Shown here piece by piece: positions 9,501-21,500 of a stretch of 33,431 nt of DNA. The stretch covers positions 1 through 33,431 of the forward strand of contig JAFAVZ010000058.1 of NCBI GenBank assembly GCA_019242175.1, written 5' to 3'. Under the pieces are notes generated by a model. That model did no database searches. It saw only the letters and a program-made list of their open reading frames with translations, and had not been told where the DNA came from. A program made the translations under genes and the position numbers. The stretch is from Acidobacteriota bacterium (GTDB lineage: Bacteria; Acidobacteriota; Thermoanaerobaculia; Gp7-AA8). The stretch's first letter is position 1. Each line of letters starts with the position of its first letter.

Positions 9501-12500
9501 CAGCGCCTGATCGAGCGGCTTGAGGAGGATTGCGCCGACGCCTTCGCCCGGCACGTACCCGTCGCCGCCGGCGCCGAAGCTGCGACAACGGCCGTCCGAC
9601 GCGGCGAATTTGGCCTGGCTCAGGCCGAGGTATTTGTAGGGGTGGATGGAGACGTTCACGCCGCCCGCGATCGCCGCTTCGATCTCCCCTCTCCGCAACG
9701 CTTCACAGGCGAGATGGATGGCGGTCATCGACGACGAGCACATCGTGTCGAGGGCCATGCTCGGGCCGCGGAGGTCGAAGAAGTAAGAGACGCGGTTGGC
9801 GATCGAGGCGTACGACGAGCCGGGTAGGACGGGATTAGCGCTCTGGAGCGACTCCGCGCCGAACAGCTCGTAGTGGCCCCACATCACGCCGACGTACACG
9901 CCGACGCGGCTGCCGGTGATGCTCTCCCGGGTGTGGCCGGCGTCTTCGATCGTCTCCCACGCGGTCTGGAGGAACAGCCGCTCCTGGGGATCGATCAGCT
10001 CCGCTTCTTTCGGCGGGATGTTGAAGAACAGCGGATCGAACTTGTCGACGTCGGCGATGAAGCCGCCCCACTTCGTGTAGGCCTTGCCGTGCTGCTTCGG
10101 ATCGGCGTCGAAGTAGAGATTGTGGTCCCAGCGCTCGGGCGGAATCTCCGTGATGCAGTCGCGGCCGTCCTTCAGATTGCTCCAGAACTCCTGAAGGTTT
10201 TCCGCCTGCGGATAGCGGCCGGCCAGGCCGACGATGGCGATGTCGCCACGGTCGGCGGCGATGCGCATCGAGTTGCGGCGGCCGGCGATCGGCAACCGCT
10301 GCGGAACGAGCGCCGTCGTCGCCTTCGCCTCCGGCTCCTGCGCAGTGCGGCCGAGCTTCTGGCGCAGCGTCGCGGCGTGCGACTTCACGAAGTAGCCGGC
10401 GAGCGCGGCGATGGTTTGGTATTCGAAGAAGAGCGTCTTCGACAACGGGCCGAACGTCTTTTCCAGTTGGTTCGTGAGGCGGACGGCGAGGATCGAGTCG
10501 ATGCCGTACTTCTCCAACGTGGCCTGCGGATCGAGCTTGGAAACCGGCATCTTCAGGATTCCGGAGAGCTCCTGGCGGAGGAAGTCCTGGGCCTTCTCGG
10601 CCAGGCTCTCCGGCGCCACTTCGACCGCGGACATCGTCGGCTCCGCGATCGCGGGCACCGGCAGCTCCTGTTCGACGAGCACCGAGGCGCGGAGGCGGGC
10701 GACGTCGCCTTCGACGACCAGCATCTGGCTGTGCGGCGAAGCGAGGATGCGATGGAACGCGCGCATGCCGGTCGACGTCTGCATCGGCGTCATGCCGGTG
10801 GTCTCGCGGAGCAGATCGATCGTCGCGCGGTCGACCCTCATCCCGCCCTGCTGCCAGAGCGGCCAGTTGATCGATCGCGTGCGGCCGTGGCGCTGCTTCG
10901 CGGCGACGAGGCCATCGCGATAGGCCGCGAACTGATCGAGGAAGCCGTTCGCCGCGGCGTAGTCAGCCTGTCCCGGATTGCCCATCGCGCCGGCGACGGA
11001 GGAGAAGAGCACGAAGAAGTCGAGTTGCTCATCGCGCGTGGCGGCGTCGAGATGGAACGTGCCGGTCACTTTCGCCGCGAGCACGTCGCGGAACTCGTCC
11101 GCCTCTTTGTGGAGGAGGAAGCGGTCCGCGATCATGCCGGCGCTGTGGAGGACGCCGTCGATGCGGCCGTACTCGTCGCGGATGGCGGCGACGAGGTCGT
11201 CGACCTGGCCGCGATCGAGGAGGTCGAGCTCGCGGTAGCTCACGTGACCGCGTTCGGAAGGCAGGGCGTCGATGAGCGCCTGCTTCTGCGCGGTCAGCGC
11301 GGAGCGGCCGGTCAGCAAAACGCGCGCGCCTTGCGTCCGCTCCAGGATCTCGCGGGCGAAGAGGAGACCGAGGCCTCCGACGCCGCCGGTGATGAGATAG
11401 ACGCCGTTGTCCTTGAATGCGACCGGCGGCTCGTCCGCGCTGGCGGCGACTTCCTGCCAACGCAGCACGCGACGCGCACCGGGACGGTAGCGGATCACGC
11501 CATCGCCTCCGCGGCTCTGGCCGCGATTCAGGTAGCGCTCGAGATCGTCGGCCGTGCTGTCGGCCGGCACGAGAAGGAGCTGCCCGACGAACTGCGGATT
11601 CTCCAACGCGGCCGTCTGGAGCAATGCGGAGAGACCGGCGAGGAGCGTCTGCTCGTCATCCGGAATGGCGATCTGCACGAGGACTTTGCCGTCGTGCTGC
11701 TCGCGGAAGATCGACTGGATCGCGTCAAAGCATTCCAGTGCGTATCGCGTGTAGCGCTGGGCGATGTTCTCGTCCTGCTCGATGTCGATGGCGATGCAGT
11801 CGCTGAGCGGGAGCAAGGTGGACAGCCGCTCGACATCGACGTGCGCGAGCTCGCAGACGATGGCGTGGCGCGCGCTGGGGAAGGCGGCCAGCGTTTCGAC
11901 GCCGTCCGCGAGCCACACCGGCGTCGCCAGGATGCTGCCGGTGGTAGCGACGTTCGCGCGCAGCACACGCGACGCGAGCCCGCGCATCTGCACGCAGACG
12001 GTTCCCCGTTCGTCGCACAGGTCGATGTCGATGCGCACGACCTCGTCGGTCGTGCCGGACGCAGGGCGCACCCACGCGACCATCGATCCGGTGCACGGCG
12101 CCACCACTCGCAGCGACTCGAGCTCGAAAGGCAGCCGAGCCTCGGAAGTCGTGGCGAGATCGTCGAGCAGACCTACGGCCGCCTGCAGCGCGCCGTCCAT
12201 CAACGCGGGATGGAGCACGTACTCGGAGGATTCGGCGATGGCCGGGATGCGCAGATGCGCGAGCACCTGGCCGGCAGCGCGTTGCAGCTTCGTGATCGTC
12301 CGGAACGCCGGACCGTAGCTGAGGCCCATGCGGGCGAGCGCCGCGTAGACGACGGCCGGCTCGATGCGGCTGTCCATCCGCTGCTCGAGGTGGGCGAGGT
12401 CGATGGTTGACGGTGCGGCGGCCGGAACGAGGACGGCGCGGCCCTGGCCGTGAAGGACGTCCTCACCGTTGGCCTGGCTGTAGATCTCGAACTCGATCTG

Positions 12501-15500
12501 GTCGTCGGCGGTCGCCGTCAGGCCGATCGTGACCTGCTGCGGCTCCGCGACGACGAGCGGCTGAGCCCAAACGATGTCGCGCAACTCCGCGACCGCCGAC
12601 TCCGGCCGCTCCGGCAGCGCATGTTCCACCGCGGCGCGGGCCATCTCCAGATACGCGACGCCGGGCAGCACCTTCTCCCCCGTCGCGCCGCTCACGCCGA
12701 CGCGGTGGTCGGAGAGGAAGAACTCCTCGCCGGTGAACGCGGAGCGATAGCGCTGGCCGCCCAGATCGGACGTGTTGCTGTGGAGCAGCGGATGGAGCAC
12801 GGCAGCCGCGGCGTGTTTCGCCCCCACCGCCGTGCCGGCGTCGACGTCGATCCAGTGGCGCTCCCGCGCAAACGGATACGTCGGAAGGCTGATGCGGCCC
12901 GGCCTCGTGGCGCCGTACAGGCGCGTCCAGTCGAGATCGAGCCCCTGGGCCCAGAGCTCCAGCAACCGGGAGAGCTTCCCGTTCGCGAACCACTTGTCCA
13001 CCGTCTGCCGCAGGTCGGCATCGGCACTGAACAGAGACAGCGCGTCGCGATTGCGCTTCACCTGTCCTTGATAGAGGTCCTCGATCGCCGATTTCCCTCC
13101 CAACCAACCCTCGATCTTCTCCACCAGCTCTTCGGCCGAGGTGACGATGAGGGCGAGGCGCTCTTCCATCGGCTCGCGGCCGACCTGGAGGGTGTGCGCC
13201 AGCGCCGCGAGGTCGATCGTCTGCAGACGGGAACCGACGAACCGGACGAGATCGCGTGCTTTCTGCTGCAACCGCTCCGGCGTGCGCGCCGACAGCACGA
13301 TGACGGCGTTCGCCACCGGCACCGGCTGCGACGCCGGCGACAGATCCTCTTCGACGATCAGGTGCGCATTCGAGCCGCCCGCGCCGAACGACGAGATGCC
13401 GGCGATGCGGGGCAGCGTCCGGCCATCGATGACCGGCGCTTCCCAGGGGCGCAACGCCTGGTTCACGACGAACGGCGTGCTGGCGAAGTCGATGTGCGGG
13501 TTCAGCGTCGCCGAGTGCAGCGACGGCACGATCTCGCGATGCTTCAGCTGGAGCAGCACTTTCGTCAGGCCGGCGATGCCGGCCGCCGACTCGCAGTGGC
13601 CGATGTTCGACTTCGCGGAGCCGATGAGACAGTAGCCGGTGTTCTCGGTGTGGAACGCCTTGGCCAGAGCGGCGATCTCGATCGGATCGCCCAGCGTCGT
13701 GCCGGTGCCGTGAGCTTCGATGTAGCTGACGTGCAGCGCGTCGGTGCCCGACTCGGACAATGCGCGGCCGATCACGCTCGCCTGCGCCTGCGGATTCGGA
13801 ACGGTGTAGCCGTTCGTCTTGCCGCCGTGATTCAGGGCGCTGCCGCGGATGACGCCGTAGATGTGGTCCCCGTCGCGCTTCGCATCGGACAGGCGCTTCA
13901 GGATGACGACGCCGACGCCTTCGCCCGGGATGTAGCCATCGCCGCCTTCGCCGAAGCTCTGGCAATGTCCATCGCTGGAGATGAACTGCCCGGCGCTCAG
14001 CACCAGGTATTTGTTGGGATGGATGGTGACGTTCACGCCGCCGGCGATGGCCATGCTCGTACGGCCGATGCGCAGGTCCTGACACGCGAAGTGGATCGCG
14101 GACAGAGACGAGGAGCACATCGTGTCCAGCGTGACGCTCGGCCCGTGCAGGTCGAGGACGTAAGACACGCGATTGGCGATGCTGGCCGTGCTCCCGGGCA
14201 GCGGCAACCGCCGCCCAAGCGCATTCGCCTCGGCCGCAAAGAGCTGGTACTCGTTGTACATCACGCCGGCATAGACGCCGACCTGGCCTGGCAGATCGTC
14301 ATCGTGGCGCGTGCGCAGCGAGGCGCGCGTGTAGCCGGCGTCTTCCATCGCCGTCCAGGCGTGTTGCAGGAAGAGGCGCTCCTGCGGATCGAGGATCTCC
14401 GCATCGGCGGGCGAGATATTGAAGAAGAGCGGATCGAACTCGTCGACGCCTTCGATGAAGCCGCCCCATTTGCTGTAATGCTGGCCCGGCTGGGTGCGGT
14501 CGTGGCTGAAGTACTCGTGCCAGTCCCACCGGTCTTTCGGGATCTCGGTGATGCAGTCCTTGCCCTCGCGCAGGTTCGTCCAGAACGCGTCGAGGTCGAA
14601 GGCCTGCGGATAGCGGCCGCTCAATCCGATGATAGCGATCGGCTGCGGCTCGGAAACGGACGACGCCGTAGCCACTGCCTGGCTGGGGCGGAAGCGGCGG
14701 CGCGTCTGCTTCTGTGCGGGCGCCGGCGCTGTCGGCGGCGTTGCCTCGACCAACCGAGGCGCCGATGGTGCGAGCAACGTCGCGAGCTGCGCGGCGTGAT
14801 GCTTCGCGAAGTAGCCGGCCAGCGCGTCGACGGTCTGGTATTCGAAGAAGAGCGTCTTCGGCAACGAGCCAAACGTCTTCTCCAGATGCGCGGTCAGCTT
14901 CATCGCCAGGATGGAGTCGATGCCGTACTCCTCGAGCGCGGCCTGCGGATCGATCTTGTGCGAGGCGAGCTGCAGCACTTCGCCGAGCTGGCGGCGCAGA
15001 TACTCGCGCGTCTTGTCTTCGAGCGCGTCGACGTCGACCGCCTTTTGCGTCTCCGGCGCCGCGGAAGGACGAACCGGCTCGGCGAAGAGCACGCGACGGA
15101 GCCGGGCGAGATCGCCTTCGACGACCATCGTTTGGTCGTGCGGCAGCGCGAGCGCGCGATGGAACGCGGCGACGCCGTTCGCGGTCTGCAGCGGCTGCAT
15201 GCCGGTGTTCTGGCGCAGCAGCTCGCGCATCGCGCCGTCGACGCCCATGCCGCCGGCATCCCACAACGGCCAGTTGATCGAGCGCGTGCGGCCGCGACGC
15301 GTTCCCGCGGCGACCTGCCGGTTGCGCTGCGCCGCGAACTGGTCGAGGAACGCGTTCGCGGTCGCGTAGTCCGCCTGGCCGGCGTTCCCGCCCGCTCCGG
15401 CGATCGAGGAGAACAGCACGAAGAAGTCGAGATCGAGGTCGCGCGTGGCCTGGTCGAGGTTCCAGGTGCCGGCGACTTTCGGCGCGAGCACGGCGCGGAA

Positions 15501-18500
15501 CTGCTCGTTCGTCTTCTGGACGAGGAAGGCGTCGGCCATCAAGCCCGCGCAGTGGAGGATGCCGTCGAGGCGTCCCCATTCATTGCGAATCGAGGAGACG
15601 AGCTCCGCGACCTTGTCGGCGTCGGCGAGATCGACCTGACGGTAAGCGACGCGGTCATTCGCGACCGCGGCGTGGGGTGAGCGGCCGGTGAGCACGACCT
15701 TGGCGGTGCGCGTCTGGGCGAGGATCTCTTCGGCGAAGATGGTGCCGAGGGCGCCGAGGCCTCCGGTGATGAGGTAGACGGCGTCTTCGCGGAACGCGAT
15801 CGGCGACGCGGATTCGGCGGCGAGCTCCTGCCAACGGAGAATCTGGCGCACGCCGTTCTCGTAGCGGACGAGCGGGTCGAGACCGCGGCTCGCCTCGTCG
15901 TCGAGGATGCGGCGCTGCTCTTCGGCGGTCGTATCCGAAGGAACGAGCACGAGCTGGCCGACGAGCTGCGGATTCTCCAGCGATGCGGTGCGCAGCAGCG
16001 CGGAGAGGCCGGCGAAGATCTGCTGTTCGTCGCCATCCGGCACGGCGATCTGCACGAGAACATTGCCTTCCGGTTTGCTGGCGAAGATCGACTGGATGCG
16101 CTCGAACGCCGCCAGCGCGTGATTCGCGTAGCGCTCGGCGATGCTCCCCTGCTCGGTATCGGGCAGCTCGCAGAGGATGACGTGGCGGTCGTTGTAGACG
16201 CGCTCGGAAGAAGGCAACGCGCTCGGCTGCCACGAAGGGGCGGCGGTCAGCGTGCCACTCTCTTTCATCGACAGCGCGCGCGTCGAGAGGCCACGCATCT
16301 GCACGCACACGTTACCCGCGGCGTCGCAGAGGTCGACGTCGAGCTCGAGGACGTTGCCGCTCTGCCCCTTCGGCGTGACGCGGATCCACGCGAGCATCTG
16401 CGTCGTGCACGGCGCGAGAACGCGTAGCATTTCGAGCGCGAACGGGACGCGGGGCTGGCTCGATCCCGATTCGTCGAGCAGACCGACGGCCGCCTGCAAT
16501 GCGCCATCCATCAGGCTCGGATGCAGCGTGTACGCGTTTGCGTTTGCGGATGCGGTGTCGGGAAGGCGCAACTCGGCGAGCACTTCGCCGTTGCCGCGAT
16601 GCACCGCGGTCACCGACTGGAACGAGGGACCGTAGAGCAGGCCGAGATGCGCGCAGGCGTCGTAGAGGTCGCGAGGCGTCCACGTGCCGCGCTCCATCTG
16701 CGCGCGAAGCGATTCGATCTCGAGCTTCGCCGGCGCGGCGTTCTCGCGGAACGCAGCGCGGCCCTGGCAGTGCGCTTCCTCGCCGCTCGTGTAGATCTCG
16801 TACTCGATGCCGTCATCGTTCGGCGACAGCACGATCTCGACGTTCGTCTTCTCATCGACGACGACCGGCTGGGCCCACACGTTGCCGTGCAGCTCGAGCG
16901 TGCCGGTGCGATCCGGCAACGCGCGCTCGATCGCGGCGCGGGCCATCTCCAGATACGCGACGCCGGGCAGCACCTTGTGCGCGGCACCGCCGCCGATCTT
17001 CACCCGATGATCGGCGAGGAACGGCTCGTCGCCGGTGAACGTGGAGCTGTAGCGCTGCTCGTGCAGGTCGGACGTGTTCGCGTGCAGCAGCGGATGCAGC
17101 ACCGCGGTCGACAGATTGCCGGACGGCGCATGCGCACTTGCCGTTGCGTCGATCCAATAGCGTCCGCGCGCGAACGGATAAACCGGAAGGCTCATCCGCC
17201 GCGGCTTCGCCTCGCCATACAAACGGCTCCAGTCGAGCTCCAGCCCCTTGACCCACATCTGCAGCAGCCGGCGCAGCTTGCCGCCGGAGATCCAGCGCTC
17301 GACCGCCTGCTGCAGCTCGGGATCGGTGTGGAAGAGGAGGAACGTCTCGTTGTTGCGTTTCACCTGGCCGCGGAAGACGTCTTCCCCACCCTGCTCCGAC
17401 GCCAACCAGCGCTCCAGCCGTTCCACCAACTCCTCGGCCGAACCGGCGAGGATGCCGAGCCGTTCGTCCATCGCCTCGCGCCCGACCTGGAGCGTGTAAG
17501 CCAGCGCGGAGAGTGAGATCGTGGCGACGCGCGGCCGCACGAGGTCCAGCAGCTCGCGCGCCTTCTGTTGCAGCTGCGCGGACGTGCGCGCGGAAAGCAC
17601 GATCGCGACGGCGGGCGCCGCGAGCGGCTCTTCCGCCGGCGCGATGTACTCCTCGACGATCAGGTGCGCGTTCGATCCGCCCGCGCCGAACGACGAGATG
17701 CCGGCCACGCGCGGCAGCTCCCGGCCGTCGACTTCCGGCCGGTCCCACGGCCGCAGCGTCTGGTTGACGATGAACGGCGTGCCGGGGAAATCGATGTGCG
17801 GGTTGAGCTGCGCAGAGTGCAGCGACGGCACGATCTGGCCGTGCTGCATCTGCAGCAGCACTTTCGTCAGCCCGGCGATACCGGCCGCCGACTCGCAATG
17901 GCCGATGTTCGACTTCGCGGAGCCGATGAGGCAGTACTCGGTGTCGGGCGTGTACTTGCGGAACGCCTTGCTCAGCGCGGAGATCTCGATCGGATCGCCG
18001 AGCTTCGTGCCGGTGCCGTGCGCCTCGATGTAGCTGATGTGCCGCGCGTCGGTGCCCGACTCGGCGAGCACGCGGCTGATCGCGCTGGCCTGCGCCTGCG
18101 GATTCGGCACGGAGTAGCCGTTCGTCTTGCCGCCGTGATTGAGCGCGCTGCCGCGGATGACGGCGTAGACATGATCGCCGTCGCGTACCGCGTCGGAGAG
18201 ACGCTTCAGGACGACGACGCCGACGCCTTCGCCCGGAATGTATCCGTCGCCACCCTCACCGAAGCTCTGGCAGTGGCCATCGCTGGAGATGAACTGGCCG
18301 CCGCTGAGCACGAGGTATTTGTTGGGATGGATGCTGACGTTGACGCCGCCGGCGATGGCCAGGCTCGTGCGGCCGAGCTTCAGGTCCTGACAGGCGATGT
18401 GGATCGCCGTCAGCGACGACGAGCACATCGTGTCGAGCGTCATGCTCGGCCCGTGCAGGTTGAGCATGTAGGAGACGCGGTTGGCGATGCTCGCCGCACT

Positions 18501-21500
18501 TCCCGGCACCGGCATCCGTTTCCCGCGCGCCAGCGCCTCGGCGCCGAACATCTGGTACTCCGTGTACATCACGCCGGCATAGACGCCGACCTGGCCGGGC
18601 AGATCGCTCTCGTGCGGCACCTGCAGCGCGGCGCGCGTGTAGCCCGCGTCTTCGATCGCCATCCAGGAGTGCAGCAGGAACAGCCGCTCCTGTGGATCCA
18701 TGGCCTGCGCATCGACGGGCGAGATGTTGAAGAACAGCGGATCGAATTCATCCACGCCTTCGATGAAGCCGCCCCACTTGCTGTAGTGCTGACCCGGCTG
18801 GGTGCGATCGTCGCTGAAGTACTCCCGCCAATCCCACCGATCCTTCGGCACCTCGGTGATGCAGTCTTTGCCGTCGCGCAGGTTCGCCCAGAACGCGTCG
18901 AGGTTCGCCGCCTCCGGATACCGGCCGCTGACGCCGATGATGGCGATCGGCTCGACATCTTTCGCCGCGCGCCGGTCGCTGCTCCGCCGGCGCGAAGAGC
19001 GACGGCTCGGAACGGGCGCTTCCGCTGTCACCACAGGCGCCGGCGTCGTACGCCCCTCGCTCGCCTCGGAGGGCGCGAACAGCGAGACGAGCCGCGCCGC
19101 GTGGCTGGCGATGAAGTAGCCGGCGAGATCGCGGATGGTCTGGTACTCGAAGAAGAGCGTCTTCGGCAGCGAGCCGAACACCGTCTCCAGCTGATTCGTG
19201 AGCTGCATCGCCACGATGGAGTCGATGCCGTAGTTCTCCAACGCCGCGCGCGGATCGATCTTCTGCGCGGGCACTTTCAGGATCTCGGAGAACTGGCCGC
19301 GCAGGTACTCCTGCGTCTTCTCGGCGAGGCTCGCGGAGTCGATCTTGACGTCCGGAACCGCGCGCTCCGCCTGCACGGTCGGCTCGGCGACGAGCATCCG
19401 CCGGATCTGCGCGAGGTTGCCTTCCACGACCAGCACTTGGTCGTGCGGCAGCGACAGCACGCGGTGGAACGCCTCGACGCCGGTCGCCGTCTGCATCGGC
19501 TGCATGCCGGTCGTCGTCTCCAGCCGCTCGCGCGTCGCCGCGTCGGGCGCCATGCCGCCGGCCTGCCAGAGCGGCCAATCGATGGCACGCGTCCGACCGT
19601 GACGCTGGCCGGCTGCTACGAGCGAGTTGCGATGGGCGGCGAACTGGTCGAGGAACGAGTTTGCCGCGGCGTAGTCGGCTTGGCCGAGGTTGCCGGTGGT
19701 GCCGGCGACGGCGGCGAAGAGGACGAAGAAGTCGAGCGCGATCTCGCGCGTGGCTTCGTCGAGATGGAGCGTGCCGCTCACCTTCGGCTCGAGCACGGAG
19801 AGGAACGACGAGCGATCCTTCTTCAGGATGAACGCGTCTTCGGTCATCCCCGCGGCGTGCAGGATGCCGTCGAGCCGTCCGCACTCCTGGCGGATGGCGT
19901 CGATGGTCTGGCGCACCTGTTCGCCGTCGCCCAGATCGAGCTGGCGATAGATGACCCGGCCTTCGTAGGAGTCGAGAACTTTCTGTTTTTCCGCGCTCAA
20001 CGGCGAACGGCCGGTGAGGACGACGCGCGCGTCGCTGGTCTTCTCCAGGATCTCCCGCGCGAAGAGCGTCCCGAGTCCGCCGAAGCCGCCGGTGATGAGA
20101 TAGACCGCGTGTTCTTTGAAGGCGATCGCCGCCGGCTCCGAGCTCGCGGCCACTTCCTGCCAGCTCAGAACTTCGCGGACGCCATCGCGATAGCGCACCG
20201 CCGGCTCCAACGCGCCGCGTTTCTCTTGCTCGAGGCGGCGCGCCGCCTCATCGCTGCTGACGTCCGCCGCGAACGACACGAGCTGCCCGCTGAACTGCGG
20301 ATTCTCGAACGCCGCGGTGCGGAGCAGACCGGAGAGCCCGGCGAACAATGCCTGCTCGCCCGAGTCGGTGACGGCGATCTGGACGAGCACTCGTCCCTGC
20401 GGCCGCCGTTGGAAGATGTCGCGGACGCGGTCGAAGCACTCCAGCGCCACCCGCGAAAAATCCTCGGCGGTCTGGCCATCGTGCCGCAGCGAAACGACGT
20501 GGTGCTCGGCGATCTCGAGATCGCGCGTCTGGATCTCGCGCGCCTTCCACACCGGAACCGCGAGCAGGTTCCCGCGGCGAGCGGTTGCGGTGACGCCGAG
20601 CTCGTGGCTCAGCGTGCGCCAGGAGAAGCCGCGCATCTCCACGCACACCTTGCCGCTCGCATCGCAGAGATCGATGTCGTACTTCTGGACGCGGTTGGAC
20701 GAACGGCCGCCCGTTGCATTGCGCAGCCACACGACCATCTCCGTCGTGCACGGCGCCAGCACGCGCAGGCTCTCCAGCGCGAACGGCAGCTGCGGCTCTT
20801 CCGGATCGCCGTCCTCCAGCAATCCGACGGCGGCCTGCAGCGCGCCGTCCATCAGGCTCGGATGCAGAACGAATCCCGCCTCTTCACCGTTCGCCGTCGC
20901 CGGCAACCGCAGCTCGGCGAGGAGCTGGCCGTTGCCGCGGCGCAGCGACGTGATCGAGCGGAACGAAGGCCCGTACAACAGCCCCATGCGCGAGCACGTC
21001 GCGTACACCGCCTCCGGGGCCAGATCGCCGCGCGCCATCTCGCGGCCGAGGCGTGGGAGGTCGACGGTGCGGAGCGTCGATTCGGCGCTCCACACCGCCT
21101 GACCCTGGCAATGGACGAGCTCCCGCTCCTCGTCCTCGCTGTAGATCTCGAAGTCGACGTGATGCTCGTCGTTCGCCAGCAGCGCGATCTTCACGTCCTT
21201 CTTCCCGCCGACGACTACCGGCTGGGCCCAGACGATGTTGCGCAGCTCCAGCACCGCGGCCGCCGACCGCTCGGGCAACGCCTCTTCGACGGCCGCGCGG
21301 GCCATCTCCAGATAGGCGACGCCGGGCAACACCTTCCGGCCCTCGCTTCCGCGCGCTTTCACCATGTGATCGGCGAGGAAGAACTCCTGGCCTGTGAAGG
21401 TCGAGCTGTAACGCTGCTCGTTCAGGTCGGACGTATTGCGGTGCAGCAGCGGGTGGAGCTTCGCGAGGCCGGACGGACGGCTCGAGAACTGCCGAAACAG

